Source of the DNA: Sulfurovum sp.
Lineage (GTDB): Bacteria > Campylobacterota > Campylobacteria > Campylobacterales > Sulfurovaceae
DNA length: 17,569 bases
Direction of reading: 5' to 3'
Assembly (NCBI GenBank): GCA_022729615.1
Contig: DZAQ01000017.1
Location: forward strand, 1 to 17,569
The notes beneath the pieces were generated by a model. The model ran no database searches. It saw nothing but the letters and a program-made list of their open reading frames with translations, and was not told where the DNA came from. The number at the start of each line of letters is the position of its first letter. The first letter of the stretch is position 1. This document shows positions 1 through 7,241 of the stretch, piece after piece. The position numbers and the translations under genes are program-made.

Positions 1-122
1 TTGATCTGAAACAGCATCAGCTCCATTTTTGGAGCCATGATGCCCACGCCGCCGCTCTCTACGCCCAACGCCCGAAGAGCGGCCTTTTTGTCTGCGATTT
101 CCCCGAGTTGATATATCTCCAC
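1..122 (-). CDS. folP: Dihydropteroate synthase, N-terminal fragment (runs off the left edge)
   Basis: Only the first 40 or so codons are present. They read M-E-I-Y-Q-L-G-E-I and continue to a G-V-G-I-M-A-P-K-M motif. This resembles the extra N-terminal region I recall from the long Campylobacter/Helicobacter dihydropteroate synthases, which lies ahead of the catalytic TIM barrel. The enzyme joins p-aminobenzoate to the pterin diphosphate in folate synthesis. I chose the GTG at 122-120 because TAGGAG lies five bases upstream, made partly from the holB stop codon. An ATG two bases upstream is in another frame that soon stops. The gene follows holB by 8 bases, so it is the last gene seen of the rppH-lysC-hobA-holB operon. 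No catalytic residues are in the window; the name rests on the N-terminal motif plus conserved gene order. Confidence 0.72.
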   Translation of the reverse strand, partial: MEIYQLGEIADKKAALRALGVESGGVGIMAPKMELMLFQI

Positions 123-130
123 ATAGACTC

Positions 131-820
131 CTATGAGCGTTTTTTGCGCGCCAAAAGCTTCATAAGAAGTGTCGCGAAGACAAAACTCGGGCGCGTCCCG
201 ACATCTATCGCCCTGAAAGCATCCCCAAAGAGCCGGAGACTCTTGCCATCAAGCTGAAAAGAGCCACAGAGGATTGCTTCTGCCATCATCTTTTGAGCAA
301 GATTTTTTGCGGTTGCTTTGTCTGTAAGCAGTTTATATTTTTGTACAAATTCATACACAGACGCAAGATCAATGGCTCTCATATCAAGCTCAAATAGTTC
401 TGCCTCACGAACTTTATGATATGACAGAAGCGGGAGTCTCGATCGGATCGTCGGCAGCAGTGTAGCTTTGGAGGCTACAAGGAGTATGAAATGCACCCCG
501 CTTGGAGGCTCTTCGATGATCTTGAGAAGTTTGTTTTGTACAGCTTCGGAGTATTCATGCGCAGCCAAAATTATGACGACGCCGACCTCGCTGGTGATGT
601 AAGCCTTTTCGATAGCCATCTTGGCATCTTCTATACGAAATGTTCGTGTCTCCGTAACGATCGTGCGACACCCGTTCAATGTTTCTCTCTTCTCTCCACC
701 CTCTTCGAGAATCTGCGGTGTAGCGATGAGCAGTATCTCTTCTTGCTCCCGAAGAGCGATCAAATCCTCGATTGTTTTGACGAACTGCTCAGTGATGATA
801 GCCTGACTTGTGAGCCTCAT
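131..820 (-). CDS. holB: DNA polymerase III delta-prime subunit (short campylobacterial form)
   Basis: Delta-prime is the rigid, non-ATP-binding member of the clamp loader that places the beta sliding clamp on DNA. The 229-residue product shows the family core: an A-x-N/K-x-L-L-K-I-I-E-E-P-P motif near residues 93-103 (here QNKLLKIIEEPP), then the sensor-type T-L-L-P-T-I-R-S-R motif near 121-129. It is about 100 residues shorter than the E. coli protein. It has no P-loop and only two scattered cysteines, so the zinc module of larger clamp-loader subunits is absent; short HolB proteins are usual in this phylum. The ATG at 820-818 overlaps the hobA stop in an ATGA junction, which suggests translational coupling of two replication proteins. 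The identification is by motif and gene order. Confidence 0.85.
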   Translation of the reverse strand: MRLTSQAIITEQFVKTIEDLIALREQEEILLIATPQILEEGGEKRETLNGCRTIVTETRTFRIEDAKMAIEKAYITSEVGVVIILAAHEYSEAVQNKLLKIIEEPPSGVHFILLVASKATLLPTIRSRLPLLSYHKVREAELFELDMRAIDLASVYEFVQKYKLLTDKATAKNLAQKMMAEAILCGSFQLDGKSLRLFGDAFRAIDVGTRPSFVFATLLMKLLARKKRS

Positions 821-1362
821 CCCTCAATCTCTAGTCCGTCAAAAAGTGCCGCATCGATCGTGTGGTTGAAGAGCTTGAAAAGCTGCAGCAGCTTCACATC
901 GAGCATCGGATCTTGACTGCGCAGATGAAAGCTGTTTTGAATCTCCTCATCCATAATCCACATAAAGTTTTCATCATTTCTGAAGACAAGTTTGGTGAGC
1001 GGGTAATCTCCCCTCCCGACATACCATATGAAATAGCCATTGGGGAAAGAGATATCAAACATATCTTCAAGAAGTTCTATATCTTGAGTGGAGGATAAAA
1101 TATCAATATTCGGGAAAAGTCTCTTGAGGGGATAAAAGGGAAAGAATGGACGGTTATTGGAGGGCAGATTGATCTTTCTCATGCCATAATCACAAAACCA
1201 TTGGTTCGCCTCATCTGTCAGGATCAGCACACTCTGACCGGAGAGTATCTTGGCAACCGCGCTCTTGACAAGAGGCGTCCAGTAGTATCGACACTCCTCC
1301 ATCCAGCTAAAATCAGACTCCTCTCTGATGGCTCCTAGCGTCCAATCAAGAAGCTTTTGCAT
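817..1362 (-). CDS. hobA: HobA, DnaA-interacting replication initiation factor
   Basis: HobA is a Campylobacterota-specific protein that binds domains I-II of DnaA and helps assemble the initiator complex at oriC, filling the role DiaA has in E. coli. The 181-residue length equals that of the H. pylori protein (about 180). The best match to what I recall of that protein is the C-terminal D-V-K-L-L-Q-L-F-K-L-F stretch (near residues 155-165); an internal W-F-x-x-Y motif and a W-x-V-G-R/K segment also correspond. There is no signal peptide, membrane segment or obvious nucleotide-binding motif, as expected for a SIS-like fold scaffold. It begins 5 bases after the lysC stop and its TGA overlaps the holB ATG. 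The gene is a strong marker of the phylum. Confidence 0.88.
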   Translation of the reverse strand: MQKLLDWTLGAIREESDFSWMEECRYYWTPLVKSAVAKILSGQSVLILTDEANQWFCDYGMRKINLPSNNRPFFPFYPLKRLFPNIDILSSTQDIELLEDMFDISFPNGYFIWYVGRGDYPLTKLVFRNDENFMWIMDEEIQNSFHLRSQDPMLDVKLLQLFKLFNHTIDAALFDGLEIEG

Positions 1363-1367
1363 ACTCG

Positions 1368-2573
1368 TTATCTATCCAATTCGTAAGCTTCATGAAGTGT
1401 TCGCACTGCCAATTCGCCATATTTCTGGTCGATCACCATAGAGATCTTGATTTCGCTTGTGCTGATCATCTCTATGTTGATATTATTTTTCGCCATAGTT
1501 GTGAATGCTTTTGCCGCGACACCGCTATGCGACTTCATGCCGACACCTACAACGGAAACTTTGCAGATATTTTGATTGAAATCCACACCCTTGAAGTCAT
1601 GTTCAAATTGTGCTATTACCTTTCTTGCCCGCTCAAGTTCACTCGCCGGTACAGTGAAGCCTAGATTGGTCGTGCCGTCTGAACTGGCATTTTGTATGAT
1701 CATATCCACATTGATCTGCTCATCAGCCAAAGCGGTAAAAATCTCCGCCGCGATCCCCGGTCTATCCGCCACGCCGCGCATCGTCACTCTCGCTTGGTTT
1801 TGATCCAACGCTATCCCGCTTACCAATACCTCTTCCATCTCTTCACTCTCCTTTGCGATAATTGTGCCTTCGGCATCTGAAAAACTACTCTTTGCTACGA
1901 TTTTGACGCCTAGTTTTTTGGCAAGCTCCACCGAGCGGCTCTGCAATACTTTGGCCCCCAGACTTGCGAGTTCGAGCATCTCATCATAAGAGATGAAATC
2001 CATTTTTTTGGCTTTGGGCTCGATGCGCGGATCGGTCGTATAGACACCGTCCACATCACTGTATATCTCGCAAGCATCCGCGTTCAAAGCCCCTGCTATC
2101 GCGACAGCCGAAAGGTCACTTCCCCCTCTTCCGAGCGTAGTCACTTCGCCGCCTTCGCTGATCCCTTGAAAACCGGCGACGATAACCACGCGCCCTTTTT
2201 GGAGTTCGCTTTGCATTGCGGTCGGATCGATAGAGGAGATACGCGCGAAGGTATGATGCTCATCCGTCTTGATCCCTGCTTGTCTGCCGGTCATCCCTAT
2301 CGCGTCTATCCCCATCTCCTGAAGTGCGATCGCTAGAAGCGCCGCTGTTACGCGCTCTCCGGAACTGAGCAGCATATCCATCTCTCGTTTTGCCGGCGTC
2401 TTGCTAAAATGCATTGCATAATCGATCAGCTTGTTGGTTTCACCGCTCATCGCCGAGACGACGACGACGATATCATTGCCTTGCCTTTTGGCTTTGGCGA
2501 TACGAGCGGCTACGCTCTCGATCCGTTCGAGTGTACCGACGCTTGTACCTCCATATTTATGCACAATTAACAT
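1368..2573 (-). CDS. lysC: Aspartate kinase with C-terminal tandem ACT domains
   Basis: Aspartokinase phosphorylates L-aspartate, the first step to lysine, diaminopimelate, threonine and methionine. The 401-residue protein starts with the K-Y-G-G-T-S-V kinase signature (residues 6-12). It then carries the S-G-E-R motif (71-74), the nucleotide-binding T-L-G-R-G-G-S-D stretch (146-153) and Y-S-D-V-D-G-V-Y-T-T-D-P-R (171-183). Two ACT regulatory domains follow from about residue 255 to the end (with V-A-D-R-P-G-I-A and V-G-V-G-M-K-S-H-S-G-V-A), so feedback control by lysine and/or threonine is expected. The ATG at 2573-2571 shares one base with the rppH stop (TAATG). An internal ribosome site ahead of Met246 would allow a separate beta subunit (listed separately). 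Confidence 0.95.
   Translation of the reverse strand: MLIVHKYGGTSVGTLERIESVAARIAKAKRQGNDIVVVVSAMSGETNKLIDYAMHFSKTPAKREMDMLLSSGERVTAALLAIALQEMGIDAIGMTGRQAGIKTDEHHTFARISSIDPTAMQSELQKGRVVIVAGFQGISEGGEVTTLGRGGSDLSAVAIAGALNADACEIYSDVDGVYTTDPRIEPKAKKMDFISYDEMLELASLGAKVLQSRSVELAKKLGVKIVAKSSFSDAEGTIIAKESEEMEEVLVSGIALDQNQARVTMRGVADRPGIAAEIFTALADEQINVDMIIQNASSDGTTNLGFTVPASELERARKVIAQFEHDFKGVDFNQNICKVSVVGVGMKSHSGVAAKAFTTMAKNNINIEMISTSEIKISMVIDQKYGELAVRTLHEAYELDR
1836..1854 (-). promoter_or_regulatory. Internal ribosome binding site and ATG for a possible LysC beta subunit
   Basis: On the minus strand AAAGGAG (1854-1848) stands nine bases ahead of an in-frame ATG (1838-1836) that encodes Met246 of aspartokinase. 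Translation from here would give a 156-residue protein holding only the two ACT domains (1838 down to 1368). In Bacillus subtilis and Corynebacterium glutamicum the alpha2beta2 aspartokinases make their beta subunit from an internal start at nearly the same residue. The Shine-Dalgarno match and its spacing are seen directly; use of the site is inferred. Confidence 0.6.
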
Positions 2574-3046
2574 TAGATAAATCCCTCCTTGATAAAATAG
2601 TCGATGACCCTGCGGTAGGGCTTGCGCTTAAAATAGGTTATCTTTTTGAAGAGCTCTTCATAGCTCACAAATTCATACTCTTCAAACTCAGGCACTTCAA
2701 AAGCACGCAAATTGATCTCAGCACCCTCTTTAAGACGGACTAGAAAATATTTCTGTGTCTGCCCCTTGAAGGGGTACATTTTCAATGAGGCTGTATTTGG
2801 AAAATCATAAGTGATCCACTTTGGAAACTCAGCGATAAACTCAATATCACGACAGCCTATCTCCTCTTCAAGTTCTCTTAGAAGCGCACTTCTTGGCGTC
2901 TCTCCCTTATCAATCCCCCCTTGAGGAAATTGCCATGCGCTTCGTATATCACTCCTTTGTGCGATGAAAAATTCGCATTTCTCTGGATATTTAGAGGAGA
3001 GTATCACTGCCGAAACATTGGGTCTATACCCTTTTTTTCTTGGCAT
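2573..3046 (-). CDS. rppH: RNA pyrophosphohydrolase (Nudix hydrolase)
   Basis: This Nudix hydrolase removes pyrophosphate from the 5' triphosphate end of RNA, which opens transcripts to decay, and may also hydrolyse dinucleoside polyphosphates. The 157-residue protein (from the ATG) has R-P-N-V near residues 8-11, the W-Q-F-P-Q-G-G-I motif at 38-45 and a complete Nudix box at about 43-65 (G-x5-E-x7-R-E-x2-E-E-x-G). The Y-D-F-P segment and the C-terminal R-K-P-Y-R-R-V-I-D-Y-F region match the family. Length and sequence resemble the H. pylori NudA/RppH I recall. I prefer the ATG at 3046; a TTG two codons upstream (3052) is also possible. AAGAG lies six bases before the ATG. It is the first gene of the minus-strand operon and shares one base with lysC. 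Confidence 0.92.
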   Translation of the reverse strand: MPRKKGYRPNVSAVILSSKYPEKCEFFIAQRSDIRSAWQFPQGGIDKGETPRSALLRELEEEIGCRDIEFIAEFPKWITYDFPNTASLKMYPFKGQTQKYFLVRLKEGAEINLRAFEVPEFEEYEFVSYEELFKKITYFKRKPYRRVIDYFIKEGFI

Positions 3047-3095
3047 ATTCAACTCTTTTCGATAGACACCCCTCCTTTGAAAAGAAGTTTATCTA

Positions 3096-3104
3096 TGGTA
3101 TATT
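3096..3104 (+). promoter_or_regulatory. Predicted promoter for hemW (extended -10)
   Basis: TGGTATATT on the plus strand is an extended -10 candidate, about 55 bases ahead of the hemW GTG. It lies only about ten bases from the opposing rppH -10 box, so polymerases starting in the two directions would compete for nearly the same DNA. No convincing -35 is seen; the sequence around it is AT-rich. Confidence 0.4.
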
Positions 3105-3114
3105 TTTATCCCAT

Positions 3115-3123
3115 ATTCTATCA
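3115..3123 (-). promoter_or_regulatory. Predicted promoter for rppH-lysC-hobA-holB-folP (extended -10)
   Basis: Read on the minus strand this is TGATAGAAT, an extended -10 box of the TGn-TAnAAT type common in Campylobacterota, where a -35 hexamer is often absent. Transcription would start near 3108 and leave a leader of about 60 bases. It lies in the 113-base divergent gap between rppH and hemW. Prediction from sequence only. Confidence 0.45.
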
Positions 3124-3159
3124 AAATGGGACTAAAAATCATTTGAAATGAGTCCATAA

Positions 3160-4215
3160 GTGTTACTTTATTTGCATATTCCCTATTGTGACTCCAAATG
3201 TCACTATTGCAGTTTCAACTCCTATACCGACAAGTTTGATACGCGTCCGCTCTATATGCGTGCGCTTACTTCGCAAATACGCTTTGAGCTCGAACGATTT
3301 GGGGCGGGCGCCGGTTCGCTTGAGACTCTATTCATCGGCGGCGGCACCCCCTCTACGGTCATGCCCGCGCTCTATGAGCCTATCTTTCAACTCTTGCGCC
3401 ATTACCTCAAAGAGGATGCCGAAATCACCATAGAAGCCAATCCCAACTCTGCTACCAAAGAGTGGCTTCAAGGGATGAAGCGGTTAGGCGCCAATCGAGT
3501 CAGTTTCGGCGTGCAGAGTTTTGATGCTGCCAAACTCAAGTCACTCGGCAGAGCACACTCCCCGACTCAAGCAATCAGCGCCATAGAAAATGCACAGACA
3601 TTAGGCTTTGAGCACATTTCACTTGATCTGATTTATAACTTCAGAGGCGACACACAAGCGCTCCTGCAAAAAGATATCGACATGGCATTTTCACTCCCTA
3701 TCGATCACATCTCTGCATACGAACTCACCATCGAAGCCGATACACCTTTTGCGAAAAGCCCGACAGTGCGGCAAGAAGATGAGATTTTGGCACGATATGT
3801 AGCTGAATCGATCATATCGAGGGGATTTGTCCACTATGAGATCTCCAATTTTGGCAGCTACCAAAGCAGGCACAATCAAGGCTATTGGAGGCTGGAGAAT
3901 TATATCGGTGCGGGTGCGGGCGCTGTGGGATTTTTGAACGACACGCGCTACTATCCGCAAACCGGTATCGATGCCTACATCGCCGATCCGCTCGTGATCA
4001 CTGAAGAGAAATTGACACCCGAAGAGCGCTTGACCGAAAGGCTCTTTTTGGGTTTGCGAAGTCAAATCGGTATTGCCAAATCTCTGCTAAGCAGTCCAAT
4101 GGCGCAGCGAGCCGATCTTCTTGTCTCCAAAGGGAAATTGCGCTTTTCCAAGGAGAGCTACTTTAACACGGATCTCTTTTTGGCAGATGAGATCGCCCTT
4201 TATCTGCTAGATTAA
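3160..4215 (+). CDS. hemW: Radical SAM heme chaperone HemW
   Basis: HemW belongs to the HemN-like radical SAM family and is thought to bind heme and deliver it to respiratory enzymes; it is often mis-annotated as oxygen-independent coproporphyrinogen oxidase. The 351-residue protein has the cluster motif C-x3-C-x2-C at Cys10, Cys14 and Cys17, followed by S-F. True HemN has a further cysteine two residues after the third, missing here, which favours HemW. Other family motifs are G-G-G-T-P-S (60-65), E-A-N-P, R-V-S-F-G-V-Q-S-F, and a C-terminal HemN_C-type region (L-T-E-R-L-F-L-G-L-R). The GTG at 3160 is the first usable start because an in-frame TAA sits immediately upstream; its ribosome site is weak. 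It diverges from rppH. Confidence 0.9.
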   Translation: MLLYLHIPYCDSKCHYCSFNSYTDKFDTRPLYMRALTSQIRFELERFGAGAGSLETLFIGGGTPSTVMPALYEPIFQLLRHYLKEDAEITIEANPNSATKEWLQGMKRLGANRVSFGVQSFDAAKLKSLGRAHSPTQAISAIENAQTLGFEHISLDLIYNFRGDTQALLQKDIDMAFSLPIDHISAYELTIEADTPFAKSPTVRQEDEILARYVAESIISRGFVHYEISNFGSYQSRHNQGYWRLENYIGAGAGAVGFLNDTRYYPQTGIDAYIADPLVITEEKLTPEERLTERLFLGLRSQIGIAKSLLSSPMAQRADLLVSKGKLRFSKESYFNTDLFLADEIALYLLD

Positions 4216-4227
4216 CCTTTATTTCGG

Positions 4228-4233
4228 TAGAAT
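4228..4233 (+). promoter_or_regulatory. Possible -10 box for tatB-tatC-queA
   Basis: TAGAAT lies in the 55-base gap between hemW and tatB, after a T-rich stretch and 37 bases ahead of the tatB ATG. There is no TG extension, so the match is weaker than others in this window. The Tat genes could instead be read through from hemW. Confidence 0.3.
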
Positions 4234-4270
4234 ACCTCCTATTGATACTCGCGAAGAGAGGGCTGGCGTA

Positions 4271-4708
4271 ATGTTTGATATGGGTTTGGGTGAAATTCTG
4301 CTGATTGCTATTGTTGCGATACTTTTTCTTGGTCCGGACAAGCTCCCTGAAGCCATGGTCAAGATAGCCAAATTTTTCAAAAGCGTCAAAAAAGCCATCG
4401 GGGATGCCAAAAGCTCTCTCGAAGAGGAGATGAAGATCGCCGAACTCAAAGAGGAGGCGCTCAGCTACAAAAAGAGGCTTGATGATGCGACCAATGAGCT
4501 GCAAGGTTTCAAAAATATCGGTATCAACCCGATGGCCGATATCAAAGATGCGGTAAGTGATGCCAAAAAGAGTCTTTCAGAAGTTGCCGACACACCCAAA
4601 AACAGCACTCCTGCTACGCCGATCGAGCCCAAACGAGAAACCGTCACTTTTGAAAAGAAAAAACCGCAACCGCCTTTACCCTCTGATGAAAAAAGAGAGG
4701 ATGCCTAA
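4271..4708 (+). CDS. tatB: Sec-independent translocase subunit TatB
   Basis: TatB forms the substrate-receptor complex with TatC in the twin-arginine pathway that exports folded, often cofactor-containing proteins. The 145-residue protein has one N-terminal membrane helix (about residues 6-21) with the early glutamate (Glu8). It then has the hinge motif F-L-G-P-D-K-L-P, which is of TatB type, an amphipathic helix (about 28-50), a long charged coiled-coil-like region (50-110) and a proline- and lysine-rich tail. TatA proteins are shorter and usually carry F-G-x-x-K-L-P/R at the hinge, so TatB is preferred; no tatA gene is in the window. A GAGAGGG ribosome site lies upstream. The TAA shares one base with the tatC ATG, so the pair is probably coupled. 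Confidence 0.9.
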   Translation: MFDMGLGEILLIAIVAILFLGPDKLPEAMVKIAKFFKSVKKAIGDAKSSLEEEMKIAELKEEALSYKKRLDDATNELQGFKNIGINPMADIKDAVSDAKKSLSEVADTPKNSTPATPIEPKRETVTFEKKKPQPPLPSDEKREDA

Positions 4709-5496
4709 TGTTTGAAGAGATCAAACCCCACCTCGTCGAACTCAGAAAACGGCTTGGTATCGCTGTAGCAAGCGTATTTGTGATGTTTGTTATCGCTTTT
4801 TATTTCAATGAATATATCCTTTCGTGGATCACGCAGCCCCTCAATGATGCTTTGGCGCTTGTAGCTAAAATATCCAAAAAGACTGCCGAGGGGATGGTGA
4901 CGACACACCAAGTCGGCGGTGCTTTTTTTGTAGCGCTCAAAGTCTCGTTTTTTGCGGGTCTGCTTGCGGCACTCCCCGTCATCCTCTATCAAGTTTGGCT
5001 CTTTATCGCACCGGGACTCTATGACAATGAAAAGAAGATGATCTTGCCGTTTGTTTTGGGCGGATCGCTGATGTTCTTTTTGGGTGTTTTGTTTGCCTAC
5101 TATATTGTCACACCCTTTGGATTTCAATTCTTGATCACTTTTGGCTCATTTCTCTATACTCCGATGATCAATATCGAAGACTATGTCGGGTTTTTTAGCA
5201 AAATGATGTTTGGTTTCGGGCTTTCGTTTGAACTGCCTGTTTTCGCCTATTCTCTGGCGCTTCTTGGACTCATCACCGATAGAACGCTCATAGATTTTTT
5301 CAAATACGCTATAGTCATTATCTTCATCGTAGCGGCCGTACTCACCCCTCCGGAGGTCTTGACGCAGCTGTTGATGGCGATCCCGCTGATACTCCTGTAT
5401 GGTCTTTCGATCTTGATAGTCAAGATGGTCAATCCGGAGCCAAAAGAGGAGGAGTCCATCCAGTCCAAAAAAGAGGAAGACTCTTCTTCTCGGTGA
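4708..5496 (+). CDS. tatC: Sec-independent translocase subunit TatC
   Basis: TatC is the polytopic inner-membrane core of the Tat translocase and recognises the twin-arginine signal peptide. The 262-residue protein starts with the family pattern I-K-P-H-L-V-E-L-R-K-R-L. About six hydrophobic segments follow. A cytoplasmic loop carries Y-Q-V-W-L-F-I-A-P-G-L-Y-x-x-E (about residues 95-109), which holds the conserved glutamate involved in signal-peptide binding. A conserved F-x-F-G-L-S-F-E-L-P segment lies in the second half. The tail after the last helix is rich in Glu, Lys and Ser. It overlaps tatB by one base and precedes queA by 16 bases. tatB-tatC-queA is an order I recall from Campylobacter and Helicobacter. 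Confidence 0.95.
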   Translation: MFEEIKPHLVELRKRLGIAVASVFVMFVIAFYFNEYILSWITQPLNDALALVAKISKKTAEGMVTTHQVGGAFFVALKVSFFAGLLAALPVILYQVWLFIAPGLYDNEKKMILPFVLGGSLMFFLGVLFAYYIVTPFGFQFLITFGSFLYTPMINIEDYVGFFSKMMFGFGLSFELPVFAYSLALLGLITDRTLIDFFKYAIVIIFIVAAVLTPPEVLTQLLMAIPLILLYGLSILIVKMVNPEPKEEESIQSKKEEDSSSR

Positions 5497-5512
5497 TTTG
5501 GCTAGGACGATA

Positions 5513-6553
5513 ATGCGATACCAACCTTGCAAGGATGAGAGTCTGCTGACGGCGAGTTATGACTACCATCTTCCCGAAGAGTTGATCGCGACCACCCCCG
5601 TCTATCCTAGAGACCAATCAAAACTCCTCGTGTATGACCGCAAAACCCAGACGATCGTCCATGCAAAATTTGAAAATCTTCTTGAGTATATACCCTCGGG
5701 GTGTCAAATCTTTCTCAACGATACACGCGTCATCAAAGCAAGAGTCTTCGGCGCCAAAGCAAGCGGCGGCAGGATCGAGCTTCTCTTCAATAAACCCATT
5801 GACGCGCTCCACTCCCTAGTCTTCATCAAAGGCCGTGTCAAGGTCGGCACAGAGCTCATTTTTGATGAAGGTTTGGAAGCAACCGTCACAGCTCTCAATG
5901 GTGACGGTTCCAGAGTAGTTATATTTAGGCACCATAAAGAGCCTCTGCGGTTTGAATCATTGGTTTTGCTGCTTGATCGTATCGGACATATCCCGCTGCC
6001 GCCCTATATCCATCGCGAAGAGAGGGCGGAAGATGCGCAGGACTATCAAACCCTCTTCGCCTCCAAAGCCGGTGCCGTCGCAGCTCCTACTGCTTCGCTC
6101 CACTTCACGCCGGAGCTTTTTGAAGCACTGCAAAAACGCCATATCACACACAAGATCACGCTCCATGTAGGTGCAGGCACCTTCAAACCTGTTGAAGCGG
6201 AACATATCCTAGAGCACCCGATGCACTCGGAGTATTTTCATATCCCGGATGATGCCGCCACGCTGCTGGATACAGCTCAAGAGATACTCGCGATCGGCAC
6301 AACCGTCACGCGCACTGTCGAATACTACACAAGGAGCGGCAAAAAAGAGGGGGAGTGCGACCTCTTCCTCAATCCGCATAATCCTCCTCTCAGGGTCAAC
6401 CATCTGCTGACCAATTTCCATCTGCCAAAAAGTACGCTGATCATGCTTGTGAGCGCCTTTGTCGGACGCGAGAAGACCCTCGCACTCTACGAAGAGGCGA
6501 TAGCGCATCATTACCGCTTTTTTAGCTATGGCGATGCGATGTTGATACTTTGA
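5513..6553 (+). CDS. queA: S-adenosylmethionine:tRNA ribosyltransferase-isomerase
   Basis: QueA transfers and isomerises the ribosyl group of SAM onto preQ1 at the wobble base of GUN-anticodon tRNAs, giving epoxyqueuosine. The 346-residue protein has Y-D-Y-H-L-P-E-E-L-I-A (residues 16-26), P-R-D-x-S-K-L-L-V, F-L-N-D-T-R-V-I-x-A-R and H-V-G-A-G-T-F-x-P-V. It ends with T-N-F-H-L-P-K-S-T-L-I-M-L-V-S-A-F and Y-R-F-F-S-Y-G-D-A-M-L-I, all hallmarks of the family. I chose the ATG at 5513, six bases after AGGA; a TTG at 5498 in frame is less likely. The N-terminus is about ten residues longer than usual QueA proteins before the conserved Y-D-Y. The substrate SAM is made by metK in the same window. 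Confidence 0.94.
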   Translation: MRYQPCKDESLLTASYDYHLPEELIATTPVYPRDQSKLLVYDRKTQTIVHAKFENLLEYIPSGCQIFLNDTRVIKARVFGAKASGGRIELLFNKPIDALHSLVFIKGRVKVGTELIFDEGLEATVTALNGDGSRVVIFRHHKEPLRFESLVLLLDRIGHIPLPPYIHREERAEDAQDYQTLFASKAGAVAAPTASLHFTPELFEALQKRHITHKITLHVGAGTFKPVEAEHILEHPMHSEYFHIPDDAATLLDTAQEILAIGTTVTRTVEYYTRSGKKEGECDLFLNPHNPPLRVNHLLTNFHLPKSTLIMLVSAFVGREKTLALYEEAIAHHYRFFSYGDAMLIL

Positions 6554-6584
6554 TGGTTTTCTCAAAGCAACCTCTTTTTAAAGA

Positions 6585-6593
6585 TGTTATAAT
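6585..6593 (+). promoter_or_regulatory. Strong extended -10 promoter before the NlpC/P60 pair
   Basis: TGTTATAAT is a perfect TGn-TATAAT extended -10 box in the 58-base gap after queA. The expected start near 6600 leaves a leader of about a dozen bases with GGAG (6604-6607) five bases... just ahead of the ATG at 6612. It marks a new transcription unit for the two lipoproteins, ruvX and the ROK kinase. Confidence 0.6.
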
Positions 6594-6611
6594 AGACAAA
6601 AACGGAGTAGT

Positions 6612-7241
6612 ATGAAAAATTCTTTTTCCATTTTCTTTTTAATTATCATTGCCCTCCTATTTGGCGGCTGCAGTGCGAAAAAACCCTACAGTTATCCCAA
6701 TTACGACATCATCAAGCCCGAAAAAACATGTGAACCCAACCGTGAAAATATCGAAAAACTCCTCAAAAAATATCTTGATACACCCTATATTTGGGCGGAA
6801 GAGGGTCCTTATGCCTTTGACTGCTCCGGACTCACCTACAATATTTACGGTCAGATGGGGATCGCACTCCCCCGTACGGCACGCGAGCAGGCGAAAGTAG
6901 GCAAATCCGTCCACTACGGCAATCTCATCTACGGTGATCTTATCTTCTTTGGGTCAGCCTACAGCCGCACTAGCCGTATCACCCATGTGGGTATCTATCT
7001 GGGTAACGGCTGGTTCGCACATGCAAGCAGCAAAGATCGCAAGGTCACCTACACAAATTTTGACGATGAGCCGATCTATCTCAAACGAATGCGTACATGC
7101 AAACGCTATATGAGTCCCGATGAGAGAAGCTACTATATGAATTGTGACGGCAAACTCACTCCCATGAAAACCAGAACATTGGCAAATTCGACCCCTTGGC
7201 AGCCAGGTATGCACATACCCAAAAAAGCGGTTCCCAATTGA
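6612..7241 (+). CDS. NlpC/P60-family lipoprotein, probable peptidoglycan endopeptidase (first of a tandem pair)
   Basis: NlpC/P60 enzymes are cysteine peptidases that cut within the peptidoglycan stem peptide, typically between D-Glu and diaminopimelate. The 209-residue protein starts with a lipoprotein signal (hydrophobic residues 5-17, lipobox L-F-G-G-C with Cys20). The catalytic domain spans about 45-165. The nucleophile is Cys71 in F-D-C-S-G-L, the histidine is His125 in T-H-V-G-I-Y, and the third polar residue is probably His137 in F-A-H-A-S. A tail of about 40 residues follows the domain. Ser follows the lipid-bearing Cys, so outer-membrane sorting is plausible. Its TGA overlaps the TTG start of the next, related gene by four bases. 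Cell-wall remodelling or cell shape is the likely role; the exact bond cut is unknown. Confidence 0.87.
   Translation: MKNSFSIFFLIIIALLFGGCSAKKPYSYPNYDIIKPEKTCEPNRENIEKLLKKYLDTPYIWAEEGPYAFDCSGLTYNIYGQMGIALPRTAREQAKVGKSVHYGNLIYGDLIFFGSAYSRTSRITHVGIYLGNGWFAHASSKDRKVTYTNFDDEPIYLKRMRTCKRYMSPDERSYYMNCDGKLTPMKTRTLANSTPWQPGMHIPKKAVPN

Noticed and set aside
4249..6027. A 15-base exact repeat, TCGCGAAGAGAGGGC, before tatB (4249-4263) and inside queA (6013-6027)
   Set aside because: One copy is in coding sequence and there are only two copies, with no extension or pairing. It is compatible with chance plus the common Arg-Glu-Glu-Arg type codon strings here.
6548..6580. Possible intrinsic terminator after queA (CTTTGA...TCAAAG followed by a T-rich stretch)
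   Set aside because: The six-pair stem is AT-rich and includes the queA stop codon. The T run begins about eleven bases after the stem, too far for a standard terminator.
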